64,000 nucleotides of DNA from Chryseotalea sanaruensis (GCF_003990915.1 NZ_BHXQ01000003.1:248001-312000), one strand, 5' to 3'. Positions 52,842 to 62,362 are shown, counted from the first letter of the stretch. The notes: a model not told the origin generated them from the sequence alone. Program-made: numbers and translations.

Positions 52842-53564
52842 ATGAAAACAAAAACCATCCTCCTATTTCTTTTGTTGCCCATACTTGGTTTGGCACAAGT
52901 AACCAAGAAAACCCTTGAGTTACCAGAGTTTAAAAGCATCGCTGTTAATTCCAACTACACTGTTTACTTAAAGCAAACCAACAAGCAGGAAGTAACAGTT
53001 GAAGCCCTTACAGAAATTTATGACCTCACCGATATTAAAGTAGAAAATGGTGTGCTCCTTATTAACATTGAACGCAAACCAGAGGCACCTAACAAAAGCA
53101 TCTGGGCAAAAATTGATGATATAAAAGTTAATCCCACTATGAAGGTTTATGTTAGTGTAAAAAGCATTAGCGAACTACAAGTAAATGGTGGCGGAAAAAT
53201 TATTTCTGAAAATTCCATCGCAGCAACCAATATTACTTTGGCAGTTTCTGGTAGCGGTAGCATTGATGTTGATGTAAAAGGTGATCAGGTAAAAGCGGAA
53301 GTAAGCGGCTCAGGCAAATTGACTTTAAAAGGTTACGCCACTAACCTTGATGCCGTTATTAGTGGCTCAGGTAATATCTATGCATTTGATTGCCCCCTGG
53401 AAACAGCCAAGGCAAAACTTAGCGGTTCTGGTAGTTGTGAACTTAATGTAACCACTACCTTAGATGCGCAGGTGTTGGGCAGCGGCAGTCTGAAGCATAA
53501 AGGCAATACAAAAAATACCACTAAAAAGATTTACGGCTCAGGTGCTGTAGAAAGAGCTTATTAA
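52842..53564 (+). CDS. DUF2807 (head-GIN) exported protein
   Basis: About 240 residues. A signal peptide (MKTKTILLFLLLPILGLAQ) is followed by a DUF2807 right-handed beta-helix-like domain with the repeated SGSG turns (VSGSGSIDV, VSGSGKLTL, ISGSGNIY, LSGSGSCEL, GSGSLKHK, GSGAVERAY). Located in the periplasm or outer membrane; function in the family is not known. The ATG at 52842 is preferred to 52827 because it begins the signal peptide. An intrinsic terminator follows. Confidence 0.88.
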   Translation: MKTKTILLFLLLPILGLAQVTKKTLELPEFKSIAVNSNYTVYLKQTNKQEVTVEALTEIYDLTDIKVENGVLLINIERKPEAPNKSIWAKIDDIKVNPTMKVYVSVKSISELQVNGGGKIISENSIAATNITLAVSGSGSIDVDVKGDQVKAEVSGSGKLTLKGYATNLDAVISGSGNIYAFDCPLETAKAKLSGSGSCELNVTTTLDAQVLGSGSLKHKGNTKNTTKKIYGSGAVERAY

Positions 53565-53897
53565 AAAACTTCTTAGTTATTGAAAATAAAGTCTTCGGAC
53601 TAACTGGTAACAGAATAGTTCGAAGGCTTTTTAGTGTTGCTAAAGTTGAATTTCCTATGTTTCCTCAAAGCATGCTCAGCCAAGACCATGCGGCCTGAGA
53701 GCAAAAAATCAGCTATTAATATTTATTCGAGTGATTTTAAACTATTCTCTTATTATAAACACGACATCTATCCGTCCTCTAATCGGGAGACGATACTTGA
53801 AAGGAAAGCAACCTGGCTTCATTAAATACCTCGTACTATTTTATTATCACAAACAAAAAATTAGCTTGCATTAGAAATAGCCATAATTTTTTTTACC
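53565..53897. other. 333-base gap after the DUF2807 gene
   Basis: It contains the DUF2807 terminator (53588-53632) and the upstream region of the glutamine-cyclotransferase gene. A short frame at 53634-53825 has no recognisable content. I see nothing else. Confidence 0.5.
53588..53632 (+). terminator. Intrinsic terminator of the DUF2807 gene
   Basis: AAAGTCTTCGGACTA pairs with TAGTTCGAAGGCTTT over about 15 bp with two wobble positions, a 13-base loop, and trailing T residues. Confidence 0.85.
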
Positions 53898-54704
53898 ATG
53901 TTAAATCGTCTCTTCGCATTAGTTTTTCTCTCTACATGGATACTAGGTGCCTGTTCGTCCTCCGATAAAGAAAAGAAGGAGACCATTACAACAAACCAAA
54001 CACCTCGAATAGCCTACAGCGTTCAACGTAGTTTCCCTCACGACACAAAATCTTTTACGCAAGGTTTTACCATTCACAAAGGTAAGCTGTACGAAAGCAC
54101 AGGGCAGAATAATTCATGGATAGGGATTGTCAATATTACCACAGGTGAAGCAGAAAAAAAGATAACATTACCGAGCACTTATTTTGGAGAAGGAATTACC
54201 ATTCTAAACAATAAAATATATCAGCTAACCTGGCAGAGTAAGTTAGGCTTTGTTTATGATCTAAATACATTCGAAAAAATAAGAGACTTTAACTACGCGA
54301 CAGAAGGTTGGGGTATCACACACAACAATGAGCATCTTATTATGAGTGATGGTAGTGACAAATTATATTTTCTGGATACCGTTAATTTAAGTTTGGTGAA
54401 ATCATTACCGGTTACTTACGAAGGCAAAGTACTAAACCAATTAAATGAGTTGGAATATATTGATGGTTTTGTCTTTGCAAATGTATGGCAAACCAGCAGC
54501 ATTGTAAAAATTGATATTAGCAATGGCAAAGTAGTGGGGCTTATGGATCTGTCTGACTTAGTGTCACAAGCCAGTATGGTTAATCCTTCTATGGATGTAT
54601 TAAATGGAATAGCCTGGCATGCAGGTACTAAGTCTATGCTGGTTACCGGTAAGTACTGGCCATTTATTTATTCTCTAAAATTCAAGGAGACAGAAAACCT
54701 ATAG
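53898..54704 (+). CDS. Glutaminyl-peptide cyclotransferase, lipoprotein
   Basis: 268 residues. A lipoprotein signal with the lipobox LGACSS puts it in the envelope. The family (plant/bacterial-type glutamine cyclotransferase, a five-bladed beta-propeller) is recognisable from SFPHDTKSFTQGFTIHKGKL, YESTGQNN, YFGEGITILNNKIYQLTW, ATEGWGITHNNEHLIMSDGS and LNELEYIDGFVFANVW. It converts N-terminal glutamine of peptides or proteins to pyroglutamate, as required for some T9SS substrates after signal-peptide cleavage. Confidence 0.93.
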   Translation: MLNRLFALVFLSTWILGACSSSDKEKKETITTNQTPRIAYSVQRSFPHDTKSFTQGFTIHKGKLYESTGQNNSWIGIVNITTGEAEKKITLPSTYFGEGITILNNKIYQLTWQSKLGFVYDLNTFEKIRDFNYATEGWGITHNNEHLIMSDGSDKLYFLDTVNLSLVKSLPVTYEGKVLNQLNELEYIDGFVFANVWQTSSIVKIDISNGKVVGLMDLSDLVSQASMVNPSMDVLNGIAWHAGTKSMLVTGKYWPFIYSLKFKETENL

Positions 54705-54781
54705 GGTATTGTCTCTTCAAATCCACATTAACTAGAGCATAAAATTTTCAATAAGCGTTTTACGTTTGAAATGGAGACAGC

Positions 54782-55687
54782 TTAATTCTTTACAGCAGAG
54801 GGCTGAAATAATCTACTAAGGCTTGAATAATTAAACAGTATCAAAGCCAGTAAAATTGTAGAATAACCAATAATTTGAATAAGGCTGAGTTTTTCATCAA
54901 AAACTGTTACAGCTATGGTAAAGTTCAACAAAGGATTAATATACATGATAATACCAATCGTTGCCGCATCTACTTTATTTAACGCAAAGAGGTTTAAAAA
55001 AAGTGGTAACACTGTAAAGCCTGCCGCTACAATAAAGATGATCAGGTAAAAATCAGTAGTGAATGGAACTTCAGTCAGTAAGTATGGTAGCATTGCGCTA
55101 AGCACCAATAAAGAGAAAGCAACTTGTATAGCTAAAGTAATCATCCGATCAAAGCCCTGGTTTCTACGCTGTGAGATTAGGTAGAGGGCATACGTAATAG
55201 CAGTGAGAAAACTATAACCAAGCTCCAGAGCCGAACCAAGCCCGATTAACACGCAGCTCAGCGCACATAAGCCAACGGCCACCCATTTTCTTTGAGTTAA
55301 TGATTCATTCAAAAGTAAACTCCCCAGTACGGCTGTAATAACCGGACAAATAAGATAGGAGAAGGATGCTGTCTTAATGTTAATATTATTAACAATGTAG
55401 ATAAAGGTGAGCCAGTTAATAGTCAGTAACAGGCCTCCACCAAGAGTAAGTAAAATAACCAACCAGCGTTTTCGCTTAGAGAAACTATTGAGCAGTTGCA
55501 ACGCCTCCCCTACTTGTTTACGTCTGAATCCTGCCACCACTACAATGAGAATGGCAAGTGATAATAGGATGCGGAAATACAAAATTTGTCCAGCAGAATA
55601 ATCGCTTAGTGCCCGTAAAGGAATGGCAAAAAAGCCCCAAATAAGAAAGGCAGCGACACCTGACGCTACATGTTTTGAACTCTGCAT
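54782..55687 (-). CDS. rarD: RarD-like EamA transporter
   Basis: 301 residues, ten transmembrane segments, inner membrane. The N-terminus (KHVASGVAAFLIWGFFAIPL, then the first helix) and the conserved WLTFIYIVNN, NIKTASFSYLICPVITAVL, YALYLISQRR and DAATIGIIMYINPLLNFTIA match RarD. The substrate is unknown; RarD was named for a chloramphenicol-sensitivity phenotype. It is convergent with the cyclotransferase gene. Confidence 0.85.
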   Translation of the reverse strand: MQSSKHVASGVAAFLIWGFFAIPLRALSDYSAGQILYFRILLSLAILIVVVAGFRRKQVGEALQLLNSFSKRKRWLVILLTLGGGLLLTINWLTFIYIVNNINIKTASFSYLICPVITAVLGSLLLNESLTQRKWVAVGLCALSCVLIGLGSALELGYSFLTAITYALYLISQRRNQGFDRMITLAIQVAFSLLVLSAMLPYLLTEVPFTTDFYLIIFIVAAGFTVLPLFLNLFALNKVDAATIGIIMYINPLLNFTIAVTVFDEKLSLIQIIGYSTILLALILFNYSSLSRLFQPSAVKN

Positions 55688-55727
55688 AGATTGGGGCGAA
55701 TATACGGCTTTAGATTATGCCTAACAC

Positions 55728-55770
55728 TTAAGACAAAAAACAAAAGCCACCTCCTGATGGAGATGGCTTT
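55728..55770 (-). terminator. Intrinsic terminator of the beta-barrel gene
   Basis: On the minus strand AAAGCCATCTCC and GGAGGTGGCTTT form a 12-bp stem with one imperfect pair and a 4-base loop, followed by TTTGTTTTTTGTC. It lies 23 bases after the PorT-like gene stop. Confidence 0.88.
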
Positions 55771-55793
55771 AAAATTCATCCTGTAGTTTACTT

Positions 55794-56624
55794 CTATTTA
55801 TTTTTAAATGAACGTAGTGTTCCAAAGTACCAATGTAAACCCATTTGTACACCTACTAACAAGTTTGCTCTAGATCCAAAAATATCACCTGCGTTGCCTG
55901 CTTTAATCCTGTCTATTACATCGCCATTACGCATATCTGTTAAGCTATAGTTGGCGCGTACCTGAGCAGACAAATATAAGTGCTTACTTAAATCCAGATC
56001 AAAACCAAAAGCCATAGCTAATTGAAATTCAGCATTACGAAAATCATTAGCTTCTTTAGATAATAAATCTTTAGGATTTGATGACCCCTGAGGCATACTG
56101 TAGGTACCATCTCCATTATTGATTGCTCCCTCAAAATCCGCCTCCACATCTTCAAAAGCAAGTCCTTCAGGAATTGTAAACGTACTGCCTCCATCAGCTT
56201 GTAAGGTTTCTTTAGCCTTGCTTAATAAGGAAAGCTGAGGGCCAAAATTAAAATTAGTTCTTGCCTTGCCATTGCCTCCTCCCATAAATTTCATCATCAT
56301 AGGAATGCTAATATACTGCAGATCGATTTTACGTTCACCTGCTATCTTTCCGGCAACATCAACCAACTCATAAATCTGACCTTGATTTGATAGAATGGAT
56401 TCCAGTTGTAAACCGAATTTTTTTCCGAAATCTACACCAAAATTGAAACCCACGGGCGCTAACTGATAGGTATACGTTGAGTTATAGCGGGGGTCTTCGC
56501 TCAAGCCTTTATCCAATACAAAAGTTGCATTGTAAGCGGAGGTAGCGCCCAAATGTATCTGGGCGTATACAGGTACCGTTGCGAGGCAAATAAAAAGTGC
56601 TAAAATGTAAAGGGGTTTAGTCAT
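55794..56624 (-). CDS. PorT-like outer-membrane beta-barrel protein
   Basis: About 276 residues. A signal peptide (MTKPLYILALFICLATVPVY) is followed by repeated amphipathic beta strands; IHLGATSAYNATFVLD, GVDFGKKFGLQLESILSNQG, YISIPMMMKF and the terminal GLHWYFGTLRSF fit the outer-membrane beta-barrel (PorT/OmpW-like) family. PorT itself belongs to type IX secretion, but this copy is unassigned within the family. The ATG at 56624 is preferred to a TTG ten codons upstream. Confidence 0.83.
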   Translation of the reverse strand: MTKPLYILALFICLATVPVYAQIHLGATSAYNATFVLDKGLSEDPRYNSTYTYQLAPVGFNFGVDFGKKFGLQLESILSNQGQIYELVDVAGKIAGERKIDLQYISIPMMMKFMGGGNGKARTNFNFGPQLSLLSKAKETLQADGGSTFTIPEGLAFEDVEADFEGAINNGDGTYSMPQGSSNPKDLLSKEANDFRNAEFQLAMAFGFDLDLSKHLYLSAQVRANYSLTDMRNGDVIDRIKAGNAGDIFGSRANLLVGVQMGLHWYFGTLRSFKNK

Positions 56625-56740
56625 AGGTTTAAATCGTTTAGCCTTGATGCGCAAGATCTAAAAGTGGTAACCATTCTAAAAGTAGATGCATGTTATTCGG
56701 TCAAAAAAAAGAATTTCAATAGAATGAAACCGCTAAAACA

Positions 56741-57217
56741 CTATTTTTTTAGCTTCTTTTTTGAAGTTTTTGCCACTTTTTCTTTACCCTTATCCGACAT
56801 CGCAAAGGAGCGTGTCATGGTTTTAATATCCTTTGCTTTGCGAAACCGCAACGCACTCCAGTCTTCATTAATAGCAACCATACGCACACCTTCAAACCCT
56901 AGCTTACCTAATACTTTCCAGCCATTATCGCGATTAAATTCGCAAGTATACTTCTTAGAAGTCCCTTTGGGGTAGGCAAACCAAATCACCTCATCTGCTT
57001 TCACTAACTTTCCAATCAACACTGCTAAATCATCGACCTCCTTTTGTTTAGTGACAAAGGCTATTAGAAAAGGAATAGTTTTAGCCCCCTTCATAGAAGT
57101 TTTAACACTAGCCAATTGGCCCATTTCTTTTAACTCAGGTAAAAAGCTCTCTGGCGCTTGAATAGCAAAAATGGCTTCGTGATCTTTAAAGTTCATTTTT
57201 TTGAAAAGTGAAGTCAT
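56741..57217 (-). CDS. DUF3052-like protein with basic tail
   Basis: 158 residues, cytoplasmic. ADEVIWFAYPKGTSKKYTCE and VAINEDWSALRFRKAKD resemble the conserved strands of DUF3052. The last 30 residues are lysine-rich (KVAKTSKKKLKK at the end). No catalytic motif. Function unknown. It is transcribed alone, 86 bases upstream of the PorT-like gene frame and divergent from the RidA-like gene. Confidence 0.65.
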   Translation of the reverse strand: MTSLFKKMNFKDHEAIFAIQAPESFLPELKEMGQLASVKTSMKGAKTIPFLIAFVTKQKEVDDLAVLIGKLVKADEVIWFAYPKGTSKKYTCEFNRDNGWKVLGKLGFEGVRMVAINEDWSALRFRKAKDIKTMTRSFAMSDKGKEKVAKTSKKKLKK

Positions 57218-57345
57218 GGCATAGATTTTTCTTACTCTAAAGTATAATTTTATGTTTAAACAAGGAAGGATACATTAATGCATACATTCGATTTATATAA
57301 AAGCTCAACTATCAAAAGACTATGATTTTAATTAAAAATACAGCT

Positions 57346-57813
57346 ATGAAATACTTAATAACCATAATATTCATAACCATCGTAAATACTACATTCGCGC
57401 AACAGGTTGATAAAGAATTCATCAATCCTTTCAGAATAAAGCCCAGTGGCTACACACATACTGTAGTGAGTGCATCTGGAAGAACCATTTATATTTCAGG
57501 ACAAGTACCTGTTAATGAAGCCGGACAAGTAGTTGGTGAAGGTGATTTAAAGGCACAAACAAAACAGGTTTATGATAACCTTTTGTATTGCTTACGATTT
57601 GCTGGTGCCCGATTTGAGGATGTGGTAAAAATGACAACTTATGTGGTTAATTATAAACCAAGCGATATTGACATTGTGCGTGAAGTAAGGAAGGGTTACT
57701 TATCTAAAGAAAATCCTCCAGCCAGTACATTGGTTGGTGTGCAGGCACTCGCTCATCCCGATTACATGATTGAGATTGAGGCGATAGCTGTTATCCCTGA
57801 TAAAGGGAATTGA
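57346..57813 (+). CDS. Exported RidA-like (YjgF/Rid) protein
   Basis: About 155 residues. An N-terminal signal peptide (MKYLITIIFITIVNTTFAQ) is followed by a Rid domain: TIYISGQVPVNEAGQVVGEG, then FEDVVKMTTYVV and IEIEAIAVIP. Rid proteins trimerise and in RidA hydrolyse enamine/imine intermediates through an Arg in a PARS motif; here the corresponding segment reads NPPASTLVGV, without that Arg, so classical imine deaminase activity is doubtful. Export is also unusual for the family. The ATG at 57346 begins the signal peptide; 57322 adds eight residues. Confidence 0.88.
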   Translation: MKYLITIIFITIVNTTFAQQVDKEFINPFRIKPSGYTHTVVSASGRTIYISGQVPVNEAGQVVGEGDLKAQTKQVYDNLLYCLRFAGARFEDVVKMTTYVVNYKPSDIDIVREVRKGYLSKENPPASTLVGVQALAHPDYMIEIEAIAVIPDKGN

Positions 57814-58051
57814 TAATTATTTTACTTGCCAGTTTGTTTCACCAAATAATTTATTCATTGGACTTGATACACTTGTACAGAAAAAACTTCACAACAATGA
57901 ATGATTAAGTAATATAGGTTCTGATGTGATTGAACATTTTCAGTTGGTTAATTAAGGAATAGGTTTGTCAAATTTTTTATAAGTTATAGTGCCAAGCAGG
58001 AGGCAAGGCAGGTTTCTTCATAGCTTTAAATTTACTAAGGCCGCACAGTAA

Positions 58052-58687
58052 TTAAATAACATATCGAACAATATCGTCTTTCACTTCAACGCGATAGTTT
58101 GCATTTTTACTTTTTATATAATTAGTTAATTGATCAATGGTTGGGTAATCGCCTTCTCCACTAAAACATCTTGCATCATCAATAAGCAAAATATGATTGA
58201 ATTTCTTACTACTAAAAATGGCTGCTAATTCTTCCACTATAGGACATTCCTTTTCTCCTTTTGCTGTTGTACCTGAAGAATAATGACCATCCAACCAAAA
58301 TATGGCTGGCTCAGTAATTTTTAATAAAACTTTGGTAAGTTCCTTACCACTATCACCCAGAAGAATGGTAACATTCTTATCATTCTTAAATCGTGTAGTG
58401 GCCTTTTTATATAAATCCACACCGAGCTCTATCGAAAAAATTCTCTTGAATCTTTTCTTTTGTGCCTCCACCATTTCACCCGAATAGGTTCCTGTTTCCA
58501 CCAGAATATTATAGTGATATCGATTTTGATATTCTCGTATCGTCATTTGTTTTACAATATGAGGGGGAGGCAAAAGTGCACCGTTACTTTTCCATTTGTA
58601 AATCTTGATTTTAGCATACATCTCTTTCGCTATAGTAAACATCCAGTGAGGCATCATTAACTTCAGCGTTCTTTTCAACTTCATCAT
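58052..58687 (-). CDS. SAM-dependent methyltransferase-like protein
   Basis: 211 residues. The segment NILVETGTYSGEMVEAQKK (residues about 60-80) matches a motif I in a Rossmann-type methyltransferase, followed by IFSIELG for motif II and ILLGDSGKEL for motif III; LDGHYSSG and ILLIDDARCF follow. Similar proteins occur in surface-polysaccharide regions. The N-terminal 30 residues are basic and hydrophobic. The substrate is unknown. It stands alone. Confidence 0.75.
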   Translation of the reverse strand: MMKLKRTLKLMMPHWMFTIAKEMYAKIKIYKWKSNGALLPPPHIVKQMTIREYQNRYHYNILVETGTYSGEMVEAQKKRFKRIFSIELGVDLYKKATTRFKNDKNVTILLGDSGKELTKVLLKITEPAIFWLDGHYSSGTTAKGEKECPIVEELAAIFSSKKFNHILLIDDARCFSGEGDYPTIDQLTNYIKSKNANYRVEVKDDIVRYVI

Positions 58688-59110
58688 ATCAACTTCATTT
58701 TTTAAACATACTCCTACGCTCTTTTAATCTAAAAACGTTTTTTAAACATAAGTAATAGGGTTTCAGGGAGTATCAATAGTCGACTATTTGGTATCGGCTG
58801 GAGTTAATGGATTCAATAAACTCCTAAGCCTGCCCTCGCAAACAGACAGTTGTCGAACCGTTAGTAAAACTTCAACGGCATTCTAATACTCTATCAAGTT
58901 AATGAAAGTATCTATTGAGTAAGATTCTTACTCGTTAAAACAGGGCTTTATCAGGCGGACGTGTCTTTAATTGGGCTGATTGACGCTTTGAAGTAAAAGA
59001 CGTCAAAAAAAATTCTCCTAATGTTCCGCCCGATCACTATCGAGGACCATTTACAGTACCACATAGATCGGCAAGTATTCTCAACCTCCTTTTGAAGATT
59101 GCAACGTAAA
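58688..59110. other. 423-base gap without a convincing gene
   Basis: AT-rich near the left end with a repeated CGTTTTTTAAACATA-like segment. No credible gene, terminator or RNA structure is visible. Confidence 0.5.
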
Positions 59111-60538
59111 TTATTTCTGACTCTCCAATGTGTTTCTGCCAACATTATATGCATATATCGAGGCGGGCAAATACTGAATTTGAATGTTATTGTATTCTTT
59201 AACTCCCGATTTGTCAATAGTGGTGGCCAAGGCCATGGCTAATTTATTTTCCTGGCAAAAGGTGGTGAGGCTTTTTAACTCGTTAGGCGCTTCGAAATAG
59301 CGGTTACTCCACTTAATTTCCACTGCCCAATCGGGGCGGTTTGTTTTACGACTGATATTTATCAAGTCTACCTCACCGTTTTTCCACCGGGCATAGTACG
59401 GTATAAACTGCGTGCGTTGCATCCACTGGCTAAAGATAGCGGTTTCCACAATGGCACCCATACCATCAGCCTCGGCTGTGATTGGTGCAAAGAGCGCGCT
59501 TCGAAGGCTGGGGTTGGTTAAATAAATTTTAAAGAAGTTGTCTCGCTGAAAACGTCCTGCTTTTTGATCAACACGTTTTACAATGTGCACTAAAAAGGCC
59601 GCCTCCAAGTATGAGAGGTATTGCCGCAATATTGTTTTTTTAACGCCACTGCTTTTGCTCAACTCATCGATGCTGCACTCCTGACCACTATTCCAGGCAA
59701 TAGTAGTAAATAATGAGTTCAACTCTTGAACATCTTGTATACCGTACAAACCAGGCAAGTCGCGAAGCAATACTTTGTCGATAATGTCTGCACGCATAAA
59801 TCGACCAGGGTTGCTTTGTATCTCCTGATTAAAGATCACTTCCGGATAACCGCCAAAATTCACATATGTAATGAAGTGTTTGTTTAATTCGGTAATGTTA
59901 GTAGCAGATGAAAAGAGCGCTATGTTTCCCTTCCAGTTAATGGTGTCGGGCTTGATGAGTGTATCCAGGTTTTTGAGGTGAATGAACTCGTAGAAGGTGA
60001 GCGGTGGCAACATAAAATCGGTGAAACGGCCTGCACCACTTTCATTGCTTTTCAGTCTCAAGGCAGCTGCCGCAGAACCGCTGGCGATAAATTTTGTTTC
60101 GCGGTGGCTATCTACCAATGTTTTTAGGTGCACTTCCCAGTCTTTTAAGTATTGCACTTCGTCAAAGAAAACATACCAACCCGAAGTCTCGGCCTGACCC
60201 GATGCTTTTCTGGCCATGGCAAAAAGATCTTCCAGCGCAATGTTGTTGTAGATGGGTGTTTCTATGCTGGCATATAAAATTTTTTGTGGTGGCACACCTT
60301 CAGCAATCAACTGCTGAATAGTGTGATATAACATCACGGTTTTGCCAACACGCCTTGGCCCCATCAATACTGTGGCGCGATGCACAGTGGTATTTTTAAC
60401 GAGCGGGTAGAAAAGATTAAAGTAGAGCCGAGGGCGGAACGTTTTATAGTACGTCTCCAAACTGCCACTTGCCCACCAGGGATTTTCGAACTGGAGACGC
60501 GCAATAATTTGATCTTCCGAAAAAGGGTTTAATGCCAT
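59111..60538 (-). CDS. AAA ATPase with DUF4143 domain
   Basis: 475 residues. The N-terminal AAA_14 ATPase has Walker A MGPRRVGKTVMLYH near residue 65 and Walker B YVFFDEVQYL near residue 120. The C-terminal DUF4143 domain carries the PD-(D/E)XK-like nuclease signature at GEVDLINIS and AVEIKWSNRY. Such proteins are widespread, often horizontally acquired, and of uncertain function. Not linked to other genes. Confidence 0.88.
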   Translation of the reverse strand: MALNPFSEDQIIARLQFENPWWASGSLETYYKTFRPRLYFNLFYPLVKNTTVHRATVLMGPRRVGKTVMLYHTIQQLIAEGVPPQKILYASIETPIYNNIALEDLFAMARKASGQAETSGWYVFFDEVQYLKDWEVHLKTLVDSHRETKFIASGSAAAALRLKSNESGAGRFTDFMLPPLTFYEFIHLKNLDTLIKPDTINWKGNIALFSSATNITELNKHFITYVNFGGYPEVIFNQEIQSNPGRFMRADIIDKVLLRDLPGLYGIQDVQELNSLFTTIAWNSGQECSIDELSKSSGVKKTILRQYLSYLEAAFLVHIVKRVDQKAGRFQRDNFFKIYLTNPSLRSALFAPITAEADGMGAIVETAIFSQWMQRTQFIPYYARWKNGEVDLINISRKTNRPDWAVEIKWSNRYFEAPNELKSLTTFCQENKLAMALATTIDKSGVKEYNNIQIQYLPASIYAYNVGRNTLESQK

Positions 60539-60756
60539 ATAATACTAAAAATAGAAAAATAAGGTAAAATAAAAAACCTTATTTGACTAAAATATGGATA
60601 TTAAGCATTATTTTTAATAAAAATTATCTTATTTACCTCAGCGCAGCATCCGGCTCGGCAGCCATATCCAGCACTGAGAATTCTTTATTAAGATGCTCGA
60701 CTAACAATTTTCCGTTGATGAGGAAGTATACCTGTTTAAGGGAAGTGGATTAAATA

Positions 60757-60784
60757 AAAAAGACTTTCAGCTGAAAGTCTTTTT
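60757..60784 (-). terminator. Intrinsic terminator of tRNA-Arg
   Basis: A 28-base perfect palindrome (AAAAAGACTTTCAG paired with CTGAAAGTCTTTTT) ends in T residues on the minus strand and begins one base after the tRNA 3' end. Confidence 0.9.
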
Positions 60785-60785
60785 G

Positions 60786-60857
60786 TAGTCCCGGCAGGAA
60801 TCGAACCTGCATCTTCAGAATCGGAATCTGAAATACTATCCATTGTACTACGGAACC
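60786..60857 (-). tRNA. tRNA-Arg (anticodon CCG)
   Basis: 72 nucleotides on the minus strand. The acceptor stem pairs GGTTCCG with CGGGACT (with wobble pairs), discriminator A. The anticodon stem TCAGA/TCTGA encloses TTCCGAT, giving anticodon CCG. The T arm is GCAGGTTCGATTCCTGC. CCA is not encoded. Confidence 0.93.
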
Positions 60858-60914
60858 AGGTAATGTAATCTTATAAACAAGATCGTGTTTCAAAAGTAAA
60901 GCTTTTCGCTTACA

Positions 60915-60946
60915 TCAAATAAAAAAGATGGCTCTCGCCATCTTTT
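60915..60946 (-). terminator. Intrinsic terminator of the cupin gene
   Basis: AAAAGATGGC (60923-60932) and GCCATCTTTT (60937-60946) form a perfect 10-bp stem with a 4-base loop, followed by TTATTTGATG on the minus strand. It lies 11 bases after the cupin stop. Confidence 0.88.
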
Positions 60947-60957
60947 GTTGTCTTCGA

Positions 60958-61473
60958 TTATCTTCCAAAATCGTCCTGAACCCTGACGATGTCATTCTCG
61001 TCAGAGGGAGCTGTAGCGTCAGTATGCTGCCAGATTTCGGCCAATACTCCCCATTCTTTGCGCCCCACCAAACGGTGACGCTGGCCTTGTGCCAGTCGAA
61101 TCTCATCCCCCGGATTTAAGATATGCTCTTCACTTTCCACATCGGTAAGGCTGGTAACCACACCTACAACACCTGCCACACTTCTCCAGATTTCTGCACG
61201 TCTATGATGGTACTGCCACGATAATCGTTTACCGGGTTCTACCACTAAAATTTTAGGGCTCAACTTACCGCTTATACGCAAAGACGCTAGCGCCACATTA
61301 GGGAAAAACAACTTGGCAAAAAGTTCTGCCTGCGTTTCATCTAACACAAAAAAACCACCCCACGGTCTTGTAAAGTCTTTGGCGACAACATTGAGTTTGA
61401 GGCTGGTTAAACAGTCTTGTATTTCTGTGAATACGTCTTCACGGTTTGTCGTGGTGAGTTTAAGGTCAATCAT
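60958..61473 (-). CDS. Cupin sugar-phosphate isomerase-like protein
   Basis: 171 residues, a single cupin domain. PWGGFFVLDE near residue 40, LVVEPGKRLSWQYHHRRAE (with two adjacent His and a Glu for metal binding), LNPGDEIRLAQGQRHRL and EIWQ match the type II mannose-6-phosphate isomerase or phosphoheptose/mannose-type cupin. It is the last gene of a three-gene operon behind the ROK kinase (17-base gap) and ends in a terminator. Interconverting mannose-6-phosphate and fructose-6-phosphate would fit the neighbouring kinase; the activity is inferred. Confidence 0.75.
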   Translation of the reverse strand: MIDLKLTTTNREDVFTEIQDCLTSLKLNVVAKDFTRPWGGFFVLDETQAELFAKLFFPNVALASLRISGKLSPKILVVEPGKRLSWQYHHRRAEIWRSVAGVVGVVTSLTDVESEEHILNPGDEIRLAQGQRHRLVGRKEWGVLAEIWQHTDATAPSDENDIVRVQDDFGR

Positions 61474-61490
61474 TGTTTATCTAATACTAT

Positions 61491-62357
61491 TTATTGAAAA
61501 AGATTTGCAGCACCCAACAAAGCAGCCTCTTCTCCAAGTGCTGCACACACTATGGTGACTGCTATACCATGTTGGGACAAGTTAGCCATAACCTGTGGTA
61601 AAAATAACGAAGCGGCTTGGGAAATGTTTCCTCCCATTATAATCAACTCCGGGTTTTCTTTTTGTATAAAATCTTTAAGGAAGAGGGTCATATTAGAAGT
61701 AAAGTCTGCAAATAGTTGTGAAACATGCATATCCGATGAATGTAGGGTGAGCAGTTCTTTTACATCTTTAACCTGTTTGCCACTTCGCTGATAGTATTGA
61801 TTAACAAACCAACGTGTAGAAAAATAATTATCTGCAATACTATCCATAAAAGGTGACGGGCCAAGGTTGGCATCCTTTGTAATACCATTGTGATAGGTTG
61901 CAGTGCCTGTACCCGTTCCAAGCGTCAAGCCGATTACATGTTGATAACCAATTCCTGCACCTGCTGCTACTTCACCTTTTAGAAAACACGCTGCATCATT
62001 CATCATGCGTATGTTATCCATTTCAATTTTCAATCGTCCGGCCAGGAACTCTTTAACTGGTAAATCATAGAGTGCCTCATATTTATCCAGACCTGTAATT
62101 TTTGATATACCTCTTTCGTAATCAAAAGGACCGGGCATGGCAAATCCTACTTTTAATGATGCCTGAGGAAATTTTTCAAAGATTGATTCAATAGCTTCGC
62201 ACCATGTATTAAGTATTTCGTAAGCTGAACCTTTGCTGTTTACCCGAATGCGCACATAACTTGGTTGCAGCAGTTCATTACTTTCCATATCAATTAGTGC
62301 TGCAGTAAGGTGTGAACCTCCAATATCAACCCCTAATACGTGTGTAGCGTTTTTCAT
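61491..62357 (-). CDS. ROK-family sugar kinase without zinc motif
   Basis: 288 residues. The N-terminal LGVDIGGSHLTAALIDM is the ROK ATP-binding motif, VGFAMPGPFDY and MMNDAACFLKGEVAAGAG are conserved, and LTLGTGTGTATY is the phosphate 2 loop. The usual CxCGxxGCxE zinc cluster is missing. It therefore differs from the kinase at 9235. Start: ATG at 62357; a TTG at 62360 is also possible. It lies between the secreted LamG protein and the cupin isomerase, so phosphorylation of a released hexose is inferred. Confidence 0.85.
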   Translation of the reverse strand: MKNATHVLGVDIGGSHLTAALIDMESNELLQPSYVRIRVNSKGSAYEILNTWCEAIESIFEKFPQASLKVGFAMPGPFDYERGISKITGLDKYEALYDLPVKEFLAGRLKIEMDNIRMMNDAACFLKGEVAAGAGIGYQHVIGLTLGTGTGTATYHNGITKDANLGPSPFMDSIADNYFSTRWFVNQYYQRSGKQVKDVKELLTLHSSDMHVSQLFADFTSNMTLFLKDFIQKENPELIIMGGNISQAASLFLPQVMANLSQHGIAVTIVCAALGEEAALLGAANLFQ

Positions 62358-62362
62358 CAAAC

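Noticed and set aside
58951..59217. 88-codon frame overlapping the end of the DUF4143 gene
   Set aside because: It overlaps the 3' end of the DUF4143 gene on the same strand in another frame, and its composition (many Cys, Arg, Trp) is not protein-like.
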